A DNA stretch of 64,000 nt from Planctomycetota bacterium (lineage in GTDB: Bacteria; Planctomycetota; Phycisphaerae; Phycisphaerales; Zrk34): positions 1-64,000 of the forward strand of contig WGMD01000029.1 in the NCBI GenBank assembly GCA_016125255.1, given 5' to 3'. A program made the position numbers and the translations under genes. The notes below the pieces were generated by a model that saw nothing but the letters and a program-made list of their open reading frames with translations, was not told where the DNA came from and did not search any database. Each line of letters starts with the position of its first letter. Position 1 is the first letter of the stretch. This document shows positions 45,118 through 53,788 of the stretch, piece by piece.

Positions 45118-45788
45118 AGCGATCGCTTCTGAGCTTGGCCGCCCTGCTGTGCGTTCTGACGGCGGCGCTGGCGGCGGAGAACGACGGACACGAGGATCGA
45201 CCGGGTGTCGTGCGATGCGCGAATCTGATCTACGGCGACAACAAGTCGTCCGTGTGCTTCTCAGACCATTTCCTGGCGGACGTACAGCAACGGACGAACA
45301 TCTGGACGGCGCAGCATTTTGACATGGTGCGCATGGAGAGCGAGGATTTATTTGCGCATCCGTTCGCGGTCATGAGCGGCAATGGCGAGTTCACCTTCAC
45401 CGAAGCACAGCGCAAATCGCTCAAGCAGTATCTTGCCGGCGGCGGATTCCTGCTGGCGTCCGCCGGATGCAGCGCCCCGGAATGGAACGAAAGCTTCCGC
45501 CGCGAGATCGGCGAAGTCTTCCCCGATCTGAAGCTCGAGCCCATCCCCTTCAAGCATCCGATCTTTCATACCGTCTACGACATCAATGAACTGCCGACCA
45601 AGTCGCGGTCCGTGCAGGCGACGCTCTACGGTCTGACGATCAACGGGCGGATCGCCGTCGTATTCAGCCCCGAAGGACTCAACGATACGGCCAACGCCGG
45701 GGGCAACTGCTGCTGCTGCGGGGGCAACGAGGTGAAAGTCGCCCGGCAGGTCAACGTCAATCTGCTCGTTTACGCGGTCAGTCACTGA
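45114..45788 (+). CDS. DUF4159 domain protein, exported
   Basis: 224 aa from ATG 45114 (ATGA overlap). Signal peptide MKRSLLSLAALLCVLTAALA. The DUF4159 pattern follows: RCANLIYGDNKSSVC, then FAVMSGNGEFTFTEAQRKSL, YLAGGGFLLASAGCSAPEWN, LEPIPFKHPIFH and a final VNVNLLVYAVSH. A run of four consecutive cysteines (GGNCCCCGGNEV) near residue 200 could bind metal or form disulfides; this is inference. DUF4159 commonly accompanies MoxR/BatA genes. Last gene of the plus-strand operon. Confidence 0.85.
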   Translation: MKRSLLSLAALLCVLTAALAAENDGHEDRPGVVRCANLIYGDNKSSVCFSDHFLADVQQRTNIWTAQHFDMVRMESEDLFAHPFAVMSGNGEFTFTEAQRKSLKQYLAGGGFLLASAGCSAPEWNESFRREIGEVFPDLKLEPIPFKHPIFHTVYDINELPTKSRSVQATLYGLTINGRIAVVFSPEGLNDTANAGGNCCCCGGNEVKVARQVNVNLLVYAVSH

Positions 45789-45814
45789 CCGGCCGCCGAA
45801 GTTTGGCATTTTGA

Positions 45815-45848
45815 GGCCGAAAAAAAGTCAAAAAATATTTTCGCGGCC
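45815..45848 (+). terminator. Possible AT-rich hairpin after the MoxR operon
   Basis: GGCCGAAAA (45815-45823) can pair with TTTTC-GC-GGCC (45838-45848) across an A-rich loop, 26 nt after the DUF4159 stop. The same AT-rich patch contains TTGAGG, a 17-nt gap and AATATT, so it may instead be the promoter of the sigma-factor gene. Both readings are weak. Confidence 0.25.
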
Positions 45849-45898
45849 CTGTACAAAGCGCCCCCGCGATGGTCATAGGCCCATTGAGAGGCATTTCC

Positions 45899-46429
45899 AT
45901 GGGCATGAGCCGACAGGACGTCGTTCGCATCGGTTTGCGTGAGCAGGATCGCCTGCTGGCCTATATTCACGCCATCGTCAACGACGATCACGCCGCGGAG
46001 GACGTGTTTCAGGAGACTTTCGCCGCCGCGATCGAACAGTGCATCGCCATCGCCGATGAGCACCATCTGGTCCGCTGGCTTCGCGTGACCGCCCGCAACA
46101 AATCCAAAGAAGCCATCCGCAAACTCGTGCGTCAGCCCCGCCGCCTCGATGACGATGTGATCGACCGGCTCGAAGGCCATTTCGATGAGCTTCCGGCCAA
46201 CGGAAGCACGGACACGATGGACGCCCTGCGTCAGTGCATGGATCAGCTCGCGCCGAACATCCGCCGGCTCGTCGAGCTGCGCTATCAGGACGACCTGTCG
46301 GGCCAGAAGCTCGCGGACGTCGTCGGCCAAAAGCTCAATACGGTGTACGTCACCCTCAGCCGCGCCCATCGCACGCTGGCCAACTGCGTGCGGCTGCGCC
46401 TGGCGGACATGGAGAAGCGCCATGTCTGA
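45899..46429 (+). CDS. ECF-type RNA polymerase sigma factor
   Basis: 176 aa from ATG 45899, preceded by GAGAGG at 7 nt; the upstream start at 45869 lacks such a site. Region 2 contains LAYIHAIVNDDHAAEDVFQETF and RWLRVTARNKSKEAIRK. Region 4 has the helix-turn-helix LRYQDDLSGQKLADVVGQKLNTVYVTLSRAHRTL. Of the planctomycete/verrucomicrobial ECF type. It overlaps the FecR-LamG gene, its probable regulator, by 8 bases. Target promoters were not identified; the surface-protein genes just downstream are obvious candidates. Confidence 0.88.
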   Translation: MGMSRQDVVRIGLREQDRLLAYIHAIVNDDHAAEDVFQETFAAAIEQCIAIADEHHLVRWLRVTARNKSKEAIRKLVRQPRRLDDDVIDRLEGHFDELPANGSTDTMDALRQCMDQLAPNIRRLVELRYQDDLSGQKLADVVGQKLNTVYVTLSRAHRTLANCVRLRLADMEKRHV

Positions 46430-47939
46430 ACAGCTCTACGAACTTTGCCTGCGCTATCGCGACGGTCTGCTCGATGACGCCGACCATGCGGCGCTGCAAG
46501 ACCTCCTCCGCGAAGGCGACGAGGCGCGGCGGGCGTTCGTCGAAATGCTTTATCAGATGCGCGTGATGAAGCGGATGCACGCGGTCAAGGCCAGGACGGC
46601 GACCGTGCCGGCGCGTCGGCTGATGGTCTATCCGCGGCGGCGGGCGACGTGGTTCGGGATCGCGGCGGCGATCGTGCTCATGGCGGCGCTGGCGGTGATG
46701 TATCGCCCGCTGGGCGACGCAACGAAGACGGATTTGACGCGCGTGCGCTCCGTGGCGGTTCTGACGCAGATGCACGACACGGCTTGGGGACAGGGGTCGA
46801 TCGTCAACGCCGACAGCCAGCAGGGCGACCAGATTTCGACGGGCCTGATGCGTCTCGAATCGGGCTCCACGCAGGTGCTCTTCAACAGCGGTGCGGTCGT
46901 GGACCTGTGCGCGCCGTGCAATATGCGCATGACCGATCAGAACCGGGCGAGTCTCGAATCCGGTTGGCTCAGCGCGTATGTGCCCGAGCAGGCGCGCGGG
47001 TTCACCATCGACCTGCCCGGCGACTGGTCCGTCCGCGATCTGGGTACGCAATTCGACGTTGTGCGGACCGCCGACGGGAACGTGTACGGCTACGTGCGGC
47101 AGGGCCTCGTCGAAGTGCGGCACGAAGACAAGTACGCCACATGGGTCAAGGCCGGCGACGGATGGAGCATCACCGGCGGCGACACGCTGGGGAAATTGGA
47201 TGTGGACGATGCGCGGACCTGGACGCTCGTCCGCACGGGCCGGGCGATGCCGACGACGCCGGTGCGCGTGGGATTGAGCGTCTGGTACCGGTTCGATTTG
47301 AATTCAGCCGACGACTATGCCGTGAACCTGATCGGTCCCAGGTACGCCGGTGACGCGGCCTTCGAAAACGCCCGGATGACGGAGGTCGACGGCATGCGGG
47401 GGCTGCGCATCGCCAGCGGGGCGGATCTGGTGGCGCTTCCGATTCGCGACAGCTACAAGGCCTGCACATTCGCCGTGCGCGTCCGGCTCGATGCCCTCGG
47501 CCCCGACTTCAACGGGCTGCTCATGAGCGACAGCGGCGGGTCCCGCGTGCACTGGCAGATTGAACGCAATGGCGACCTGGTTTTCGATCTCGCCGGCGAT
47601 CATCGCTACGCCTTCCCCGACGCCGTCACCGCCGATCAGCTTCACAAGTGGATGCACCTGGCGATGACGTACGACACGGAGCACGGACTCATGCGCGCCT
47701 ACCGCGACGGCCAACTGATCGGCGAGCAACCGATCGCGCACGCGGTGCGTGTCCAGCCCGGCGCGGCGCACATCGGCGGATGGCTGCCGGAGTCGAGCCA
47801 GCCGCCGGCCCAGCGCGCGCTGCTTGGCGCGATCGCCGAGCTGGCGATCTACAACCGCGCTCTGAGCCATGAAGAAATTCAGAAAATCGCGGCACCGGCG
47901 CCGCGTCCGACGCCGGCGAAACCGGCAAATCCAGAATGA
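46422..47939 (+). CDS. FecR-like transmembrane protein with LamG domain
   Basis: 505 aa from ATG 46422. The cytoplasmic N-terminus (about 1-76) starts SEQLYELCLRYRDGLLDDAD, followed by one span (about 77-94). A FecR domain at about 130-235 includes GAVVDLCAPCNMRM and VRDLGTQFDVV. A LamG/concanavalin-like domain at about 330-490 includes WMHLAMTYDTEHGLMRAY. FecR proteins relay outer signals to ECF sigma factors. Here the extracytoplasmic LamG lectin-like domain suggests sensing of glycan or wall material (inference). Cotranscribed with the sigma gene. Confidence 0.83.
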   Translation: MSEQLYELCLRYRDGLLDDADHAALQDLLREGDEARRAFVEMLYQMRVMKRMHAVKARTATVPARRLMVYPRRRATWFGIAAAIVLMAALAVMYRPLGDATKTDLTRVRSVAVLTQMHDTAWGQGSIVNADSQQGDQISTGLMRLESGSTQVLFNSGAVVDLCAPCNMRMTDQNRASLESGWLSAYVPEQARGFTIDLPGDWSVRDLGTQFDVVRTADGNVYGYVRQGLVEVRHEDKYATWVKAGDGWSITGGDTLGKLDVDDARTWTLVRTGRAMPTTPVRVGLSVWYRFDLNSADDYAVNLIGPRYAGDAAFENARMTEVDGMRGLRIASGADLVALPIRDSYKACTFAVRVRLDALGPDFNGLLMSDSGGSRVHWQIERNGDLVFDLAGDHRYAFPDAVTADQLHKWMHLAMTYDTEHGLMRAYRDGQLIGEQPIAHAVRVQPGAAHIGGWLPESSQPPAQRALLGAIAELAIYNRALSHEEIQKIAAPAPRPTPAKPANPE

Positions 47940-47990
47940 GTCTCACCGAGAGCGAGGCCCGAAATGAGAACCCCGAATGGAGAATCAGTC

Positions 47991-50510
47991 ATGCGTATCA
48001 CCCGACAAATCACGACCCTGTCCGCCCTGCTGCTGACCGCCCTGACCGCCGCCGCGAATGCGGATGTCATCACCGACATCGGCTCCATCTCGCTGCGCTT
48101 AAAAGCCGGCGACCTGGCGCTGAGCGACGGCGCGTCCGTGTCGGCATGGGGCTCGCTCACCCAAGGCAGCGCCGCCAAGCAGCCGATCTTCGTCGCCTCC
48201 GATTCGCAGTTCAACGGCCAATCCGTCGTGGACTTCGACGGCGCCAACGGACAGGCCAACGGCGACTATCTCGCCGCCGCCGGCGCCAACGTCTCCGCAA
48301 GAACGATCTTCGTCGTCACCAACGCTGAAACCGGCGGGTCGCTCAAGGGCGTCGTATCCAATGGCAATGATCAGTTGGACATCCGCCTCAACGACACCAG
48401 CTTTTACCGTTCACCCGGTCATGGCCAGGACGGCAACGATTTCTCCGGCGCCGGCGGCACCGGTACCTTTGCCATCAACGGTCACATCGGCGACCCCTAC
48501 GTCGTCAACACGCCGCACATCGTCACCTCCGTCGCCGCCGCAAACCAGAACTATGCCACGTTCGCCTTGGGCAATGGAAAGGACGCGGATTCCCCGTACA
48601 ACGGCCGCTTCTTCGACGGCCAGATCGCCGAGGTCATCATCTTCAATCGCGTCCTGACCGCCGACGAGAACTACACCGTCCTCGACTACCTGCGCAGCAC
48701 CTACGCCGTCAACGCCGGTCACTTCCGCTCCGGCCTCATCGGCGGCGACTCGACCGACCCCGAGAACAACGGGGCCGCCGATGCGAACGTCAATTACAAC
48801 GCCACCTTCTTCTCCAACAACAAGCCCGGCTTCGGCGCCCCCGAGCAGTCGTTCAACGTCTTCGACAATCGCACCGGGCCGACGAGTGACAAATGGTGCT
48901 GCGATGGCGTAAGCACGCCCAGCGAGGGCTTCCTGTTCGTCGGCGCGACCTTCGCCTCCGGCGGCAAGCTCGACAAATTCACCGTCACCTCCAGCAATGA
49001 CACCCCCGCCCGCGATCCGATCCACTGGCTCATTCAGGGCTCCAACGACGGCACGAACTGGACGACCGTTTTCGAACAGAACGCCGCGACGACGATGTGG
49101 ACCGGCCGAAGCCAGACCATCGAGTTCGACGCCGGCATCGACTACGCCGTGACCGACTACTTCATCAGCTACCGCTACGTCGCGCTGGCGACCGGCGGAA
49201 CCCAGCACGCGCTGGGCGAACTGGAGTTCTTCCTGATCCCGACGCCCGGGGCGCTGCCGGCGGGGTTGGTGTTGCTGGTGCTGATCGTGGCGCTGCGATT
49301 CCGCGGCGTGCGTCGCGCCGCTTCGGTGACCGCCGCGATGGGCCTCGCCTTCGTCGCTTCGTCCTCGACCTTCGCCGCGCCGACGAATCTGATCGTCAAC
49401 GGTGAATTCGAGACGCCCAACGTCGGCGCATCGTTCAGTCAGGTCAATGCCGCCACCGTGCCGGGCTGGAGTACCGACGCCAATGACAACAAGCTGGAAA
49501 TCTGGGCGCAAGGATTCACGAGTTCACCCACCAACGGCACCGACGGCAATCCGACCGGCCAACACCTGGAGCTCAACTCCTCGCAGGCCAACGTCGACAA
49601 CTGGCAGATCGTGACCAACGCCAACGATGTCCGCGGCGATCTGGCCTTCGACTTCTGGCAGCGCACCGCCGGCGACCCGGTGACCTACACCGTGACCGGC
49701 TCCAGTTCCGGCGTCATCGCCACCGGAACGACAAGCGGCGGGTCCACCTCCGTCTGGACCCGTGTTCAGGTCGCTGCGCTTCAAATCGATCCGGGTGAAA
49801 CCATTAAAGTCGCGCTGAAAACTTCCGGACAGGCCCACGTCGATCAAGTCACCTATGGCGTCCACCGCGCCGTGCCTACCAACGCCTCCGGCACGGATGT
49901 GCTCATCGACGAACTGTTCAACGGTTCCTCCCTGCCGACTTCGACCGGCGTCTCGCCCCACTGGTTCGACACCACCGGCGGCACCTTCGAACTCTACAAT
50001 TCCTCCGGCGCCGGCGCCCGTTCCGTCAGCTCGACCTATGACCACGACAACGATGCGGCGACGACAGCGATCAACATCCGCGGCGGCATCGAAGTCAACG
50101 ACTCCGCCGGCCAAGTCACGTTGACCGCGGAATTGACGCTGCCCAACTCGTTCGACGTCACGCAGGCCGGCTTGCTCGACTTCTTCGCCTCGTATCGCCT
50201 TCCCGGCTCCGGCCAGGCCACGCCCACCGTCAAAATCGTCAACATCACCGACAACCGCACCATCCTCGCCGCCACGAACATCACCTTCAACGGCACCGCC
50301 TCCGTGTGGCAGTACAACAGCTTCAACCCTCTGTTCCTCGCCTCCGATTTCGGTGATACGATTCAGGTGCAATTCTTCGGCGGCGGGTCCAACGGCGCCA
50401 ACGGGCTGGAGCTGTCGGACGTCGTCTTCGCCGTCGCCGCCCCGACCCCGGCCGCGCTGCCCGGCGGATTGGCGCTGATCGGACTGGTCACGATGCGTCG
50501 TCGCAAATGA
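47991..50510 (+). CDS. Large surface protein with two sorting signals (apparent fusion)
   Basis: 839 aa from ATG 47991 with GGAGA 7 nt upstream; signal peptide about 1-24. A LamG-like domain (about 40-240) and a discoidin-like domain (about 295-415, with [18 protein letters not shown]) come first. A complete sorting tail then sits inside the protein at 416-442: [10 protein letters not shown], a hydrophobic stretch, then RFRGVRR. Immediately after it comes a signal-peptide-like stretch (443-463, [20 protein letters not shown]) and a second module starting [14 protein letters not shown]642-like. The real C-terminus has another tail, [10 protein letters not shown], hydrophobic, MRRRK. This looks like two exported proteins joined in frame. 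Confidence 0.8.
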   Translation: MRITRQITTLSALLLTALTAAANADVITDIGSISLRLKAGDLALSDGASVSAWGSLTQGSAAKQPIFVASDSQFNGQSVVDFDGANGQANGDYLAAAGANVSARTIFVVTNAETGGSLKGVVSNGNDQLDIRLNDTSFYRSPGHGQDGNDFSGAGGTGTFAINGHIGDPYVVNTPHIVTSVAAANQNYATFALGNGKDADSPYNGRFFDGQIAEVIIFNRVLTADENYTVLDYLRSTYAVNAGHFRSGLIGGDSTDPENNGAADANVNYNATFFSNNKPGFGAPEQSFNVFDNRTGPTSDKWCCDGVSTPSEGFLFVGATFASGGKLDKFTVTSSNDTPARDPIHWLIQGSNDGTNWTTVFEQNAATTMWTGRSQTIEFDAGIDYAVTDYFISYRYVALATGGTQHALGELEFFLIPTPGALPAGLVLLVLIVALRFRGVRRAASVTAAMGLAFVASSSTFAAPTNLIVNGEFETPNVGASFSQVNAATVPGWSTDANDNKLEIWAQGFTSSPTNGTDGNPTGQHLELNSSQANVDNWQIVTNANDVRGDLAFDFWQRTAGDPVTYTVTGSSSGVIATGTTSGGSTSVWTRVQVAALQIDPGETIKVALKTSGQAHVDQVTYGVHRAVPTNASGTDVLIDELFNGSSLPTSTGVSPHWFDTTGGTFELYNSSGAGARSVSSTYDHDNDAATTAINIRGGIEVNDSAGQVTLTAELTLPNSFDVTQAGLLDFFASYRLPGSGQATPTVKIVNITDNRTILAATNITFNGTASVWQYNSFNPLFLASDFGDTIQVQFFGGGSNGANGLELSDVVFAVAAPTPAALPGGLALIGLVTMRRRK

Positions 50511-51268
50511 ATACAACACCCACCCATCTCGAAACGTATTCATGTGCGGGGCGCGATTCGCACCGCGCCTTTACGCTCATCGAACTCCTCGTCGTCGTCG
50601 CCATCATCGCCCTGCTCATCGCGATCCTGCTCCCCTCGCTCACCAAGGCGCGCGCCATCGCCCGCATCACCGCGTGCAGCTCCCAGCAGCGGCAGATCAT
50701 CATCGCATGGGCCATGTACGCGCAGGACAACAAGCAGGAACTCGTCGGCGCCGAAACCAGCGTCGCCAACGCATGGGCCCGCAGCTCCAATCCCGACAAG
50801 CTTCAGAACATCCTCGACGGCAAACTTTACAAATACATCGGTCAGACCAGCGTCTACAAATGCCCTTCCGACCGGCGCAACATGAGCTTCAACGGCACGA
50901 CCTACGTGCCTTGCCCGCCCTATTACCGCAGCTACTCGTTCAGCGAGTACGCCGGCGGCGATACGCCGCATTTCTCCATCACGCGCATCACCGGGTTCAA
51001 GCAGCCGGCGCGCACGATGGTCTTCCTCGGCGATCAGGACCCGCGCGGATCCAACACCGGGTCATGGGTCATCCCCGCCACCGGCGGCAACTGGACCGAC
51101 TGGCCCGCCACCTGGCATCTGGACGGCGTCAACATCGGCTTCGCCGACACGCACGTCGAATACTACAAGCATCGCGATCCGTTCACGATGGAGATCACCT
51201 GGTTCTTCACCCCCGCCCCCGGCAGCGCCGACCTGCTCTACTTTCAGTCAATCTATTGCCCCAAATAA
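50507..51268 (+). CDS. Type II secretion pseudopilin-like protein (prepilin-type leader)
   Basis: 253 aa from ATG 50507, overlapping the preceding stop (ATGA). The prepilin leader is [20 protein letters not shown], with Ala instead of the usual Gly before the cleavage site and Glu at +5 of the mature protein. The end has [19 protein letters not shown], the region conserved in the large planctomycete family of secreted proteins with this leader. Probably processed by prepilin peptidase and held at the inner membrane or in a pseudopilus. Cotranscription with the double surface protein suggests a joint surface role. Confidence 0.85.
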   Translation: MNTTPTHLETYSCAGRDSHRAFTLIELLVVVAIIALLIAILLPSLTKARAIARITACSSQQRQIIIAWAMYAQDNKQELVGAETSVANAWARSSNPDKLQNILDGKLYKYIGQTSVYKCPSDRRNMSFNGTTYVPCPPYYRSYSFSEYAGGDTPHFSITRITGFKQPARTMVFLGDQDPRGSNTGSWVIPATGGNWTDWPATWHLDGVNIGFADTHVEYYKHRDPFTMEITWFFTPAPGSADLLYFQSIYCPK

Positions 51269-51421
51269 CCGACGACGGACTTTCGCCCGCCGCAAAATCT
51301 GCACGGGTCCGACGTGCGCGGCCGATGGTGTTTCATGTGCATCACGCACATCACATCGAGGCGAACATCATGCAACGCACCACACAACGTCGGCCCCGCC
51401 GGCCCAAGAACGGGTGACCAC

Positions 51422-51562
51422 ATGGGCATCGTCCTGCTGAGCACGTATCTGGCGGCCTGCTATCTGGGCGGCGGCTATCTGCTGTTCCGCATCGTGCAGA
51501 CCCGCATCGGCACTTCGGACGCGGTGCATCGGACCGGCGAACCCATGCATTCGCCCCGCTGA
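51422..51562 (+). CDS. Possible 46-residue membrane protein
   Basis: ATG 51422, product MGIVLLSTYLAACYLGGGYL followed by LFRIVQTRIGTSDAV and a polar tail. One clear membrane span at the N-terminus. The upstream GGGTGA is only a fair ribosome site. It sits in the 340-bp gap between the pseudopilin and the NtrC-type regulator, with no other recognisable feature there. No family recognised. Confidence 0.4.
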   Translation: MGIVLLSTYLAACYLGGGYLLFRIVQTRIGTSDAVHRTGEPMHSPR

Positions 51563-51608
51563 TCGCGCCCACTTGCCAGTTCCGCGACGGCGCCTACAGT
51601 AGTGGGCG

Positions 51609-52991
51609 ATGAGTCAGCCAAGCGAACCAGTCAGTGCTCAGATTCTGATCGTCGACGACGAAGTCGCGCACGCCGAGGTCATGGCCGAAGCGCTTCAGCG
51701 ACTCGGCCACGTGTGCACCCTCGTGCACGACTCGACCGCCGCCGCGGATGAACTGCGGCACGGGGCGTTTGACGTGATCGTGACGGACCTGGTGATGGAC
51801 GGCGAGGATGCGGGCATGAAGGTGCTCAAGGTCGCCGCCGAGACCCAGCCCAATGCCGAGGTCATCATGGTCACCGCGCACGGCGACGTACCCACCGCCA
51901 AGGCCGCCCTCCGCGGCGGGGCCTACGACTTCATCGAAAAGCCCCTCGACCTCGACGTTTTCCGCAATCTCGTCAATCGGGCGGCTCAGACCGTTATCCT
52001 CCGCAATCAGAACACCGAGCTCCGCCAGCAGGTCGACGAACGCTTCGGCCTGCAAGGCATCATCGGCCACAGCCCCGCCATCCAGCGCATCCTCACCACC
52101 GTCCGACAGGTCGCCGCCTCCGACATCCCGATCCTCATCACCGGTGAATCCGGCACCGGCAAGGAACTCATCGCCCGCGCGATTCACGCCAATTCCAACC
52201 GCGCCAAAAAACCCTTCAAGCCGCTCAACTGTGCCGGCCTCTCCGCTTCGATCCTCGAATCCGAACTCTTCGGACATGTGAAGGGCGCCTTCACCGGCGC
52301 CGAGCGCGAACGCGAGGGCGTCTTCGAGTACGCCGACGGCGGGACGCTCCTGCTCGACGAAATCGGCGACATGCCCATGGACATGCAGGCCAAGCTCCTG
52401 CGCGTGCTCGAAAGCGGCGAAGTCGTCCGCGTCGGCGACAATGCCCCGCGCCATGTCGATGTCCGACTCATCTCCGCCACCAATCACGATGTTCAGAAGC
52501 TCATCACCGATGGAAAATTCCGCGAAGATCTCTACTTCCGCATCCGCGGCGTCGAGATCCACCTGCCCCCGCTCCGCCAGCGCCGCGAAGACATCCCGCT
52601 TCTCGTCCACAGCTTCATCGAACGCTTCGCCAAGACGATGAACAAGCCCGTCCGCAACATCAGCGAGCCGGCGCAGATGGCACTGATGCAGTATCCCTGG
52701 CCGGGCAATGTGCGGCAGCTTCTCAACGTCGTGCAGAACATGGTCGTCATCGCCGACGGCGACACGATCGAACTGCATCATGTCCCGCCGGAGATTCGCG
52801 CCGCCGGCGACGCCGCCGCATCGGGCGATTCGCTCGACGGCCTGGCCGGCCTGAGTCTCGAACAAATCGAAAAACAAGCCATCCGCAACACCCTCCGCAT
52901 GACCGGCGGCAATCGCGAACAAGCCGCGAAATTGCTCAACATCGGCGAGCGGACGCTGTATCGGAAGCTCAAGGAATATGGTTTGAAATGA
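51609..52991 (+). CDS. Sigma-54-dependent response regulator (NtrC type)
   Basis: 460 aa. The receiver domain has the acidic pair in ILIVDDE and phospho-acceptor Asp60 (VTDLVMDG). The AAA+ domain has Walker A GESGTGKE (179-186), the sigma-54 contact loop GAFTGA (226-231) and Walker B GGTLLLDEIGD (D250, E251). A Fis-type helix-turn-helix ends the protein (NREQAAKLLNIGERTLYRKL). It should activate sigma-54 promoters when phosphorylated. No histidine kinase is encoded in the window, so its partner is elsewhere. All catalytic motifs are intact. Confidence 0.93.
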   Translation: MSQPSEPVSAQILIVDDEVAHAEVMAEALQRLGHVCTLVHDSTAAADELRHGAFDVIVTDLVMDGEDAGMKVLKVAAETQPNAEVIMVTAHGDVPTAKAALRGGAYDFIEKPLDLDVFRNLVNRAAQTVILRNQNTELRQQVDERFGLQGIIGHSPAIQRILTTVRQVAASDIPILITGESGTGKELIARAIHANSNRAKKPFKPLNCAGLSASILESELFGHVKGAFTGAEREREGVFEYADGGTLLLDEIGDMPMDMQAKLLRVLESGEVVRVGDNAPRHVDVRLISATNHDVQKLITDGKFREDLYFRIRGVEIHLPPLRQRREDIPLLVHSFIERFAKTMNKPVRNISEPAQMALMQYPWPGNVRQLLNVVQNMVVIADGDTIELHHVPPEIRAAGDAAASGDSLDGLAGLSLEQIEKQAIRNTLRMTGGNREQAAKLLNIGERTLYRKLKEYGLK

Positions 52992-52992
52992 G

Positions 52993-53105
52993 AATGACCA
53001 AGGACCAAATCCCAATGACCAATGAAGGAACGGCCTGCGGCCTTTCATTTTGACATTGGGACTTTGAACATTCCCTTGGTCATTGGTGCTTGGTCATTGG
53101 TCATT
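52993..53105. repeat. Long imperfect inverted repeat with TGGTCATTGG units
   Basis: The left arm (52993-53026) contains AATGACCAAGGACCAA and CCCAATGACCAATG. The right arm (53071-53105) contains CCTTGGTCATTGG and TTGGTCATTGGTCATT, with CATTGGGA near 53054 pairing with TCCCAATG. It starts 2 nt after the regulator stop and reaches almost to the ispF start. The lower GC and repeated units look like a dispersed intergenic element, and it could also terminate transcription. Confidence 0.65.
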
Positions 53106-53127
53106 TGCCCTTCATAGAGACTTCACT

Positions 53128-53622
53128 TTGTCGATCCCTCACCAACCTTACCGCATCGGCCACGGCTTCGACCTGCACCGCCTCGAACCCGGGCATAAGC
53201 TCATCGTCGGCGGCGAGCAGCTCGAACACGATCGCGGATGCGATGCGCACTCCGACGGCGACGTCGTGTATCACTCGGTCGTCGACGCGATCCTCGGCGC
53301 GCTCGGGTTCGATGACATCGGGCAGCTTTTCCCCGACAACGATCCGAAGTGGAAAGGCGCCGACTCCGTCATCTTCGTCGAAGAAGCGGTCAAGCGCATG
53401 GAAGCCGCGGGGTATGCGATCGGCAACATCGACATCACCGTGATCCTGCAGCGCCCCAAGCTCAGCCCGCACAAGGCAAAGATCAAATCGAACCTCGCCC
53501 GCCTGCTCCATTGCGATCTCTCGCAGGTCAACATCAAGGGCAAGACCCACGAAAAAGTCGACTCCCTCGGCGAAAACCGCTCGATCGCGTGTCATGTCGT
53601 CGTGCTGCTGGTCAAGTCGTAA
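53128..53622 (+). CDS. ispF: 2-C-methyl-D-erythritol 2,4-cyclodiphosphate synthase
   Basis: 164 aa if started at TTG 53128 (MSIPHQPYRIGHGFDLHRLE), close to the usual length of about 158. The longer frame from 53083 starts inside the inverted repeat and is unlikely. Zinc ligands are visible in GFDLHRL (D-x-H) and in the SDGDVVYHSVVDAILGALG helix. DIGQLFPDNDPKWKGADS and the C-terminal NIKGKTHEKVDSLGENRSI are family hallmarks. Fifth step of the non-mevalonate isoprenoid pathway. No other pathway genes are adjacent. Confidence 0.92.
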   Translation: MSIPHQPYRIGHGFDLHRLEPGHKLIVGGEQLEHDRGCDAHSDGDVVYHSVVDAILGALGFDDIGQLFPDNDPKWKGADSVIFVEEAVKRMEAAGYAIGNIDITVILQRPKLSPHKAKIKSNLARLLHCDLSQVNIKGKTHEKVDSLGENRSIACHVVVLLVKS

Positions 53623-53623
53623 A

Positions 53624-53645
53624 CCCCCGCCCTTGAGGGCGGGGG
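53624..53645. terminator. Perfect 9-bp GC-rich hairpin after ispF
   Basis: CCCCCGCCC, loop TTGA, GGGCGGGGG, directly after the ispF stop. No U-tract follows. With the second hairpin at 53733 it seems part of a composite intergenic element; it may also terminate ispF transcription. Confidence 0.45.
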
Positions 53646-53732
53646 CTGGGGGAGGGTGAGGCGTATCAGTCAATTCAGCTTCCGCATCGATGCGATCGCA
53701 AACGTGGACTGATGTGTCTTACCCCCACCCCG

Positions 53733-53753
53733 CCTCCCCCTGGAAGGGGGAGG
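53733..53753. repeat. Second perfect 9-bp hairpin upstream of holA
   Basis: CCTCCCCCT, loop GGA, AGGGGGAGG. Together with 53624-53645 it frames about 130 bp of G-runs and C-runs, the style of dispersed palindromic elements. Confidence 0.5.
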
Positions 53754-53788
53754 AGTAAGAAGCCCGACGCTTCGTGTAGAATCACGCC

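Noticed and set aside
51371-51418. 15-codon basic peptide frame before the small membrane protein
   Set aside because: Too short to separate from chance and no conserved feature; the ribosome site is weak.
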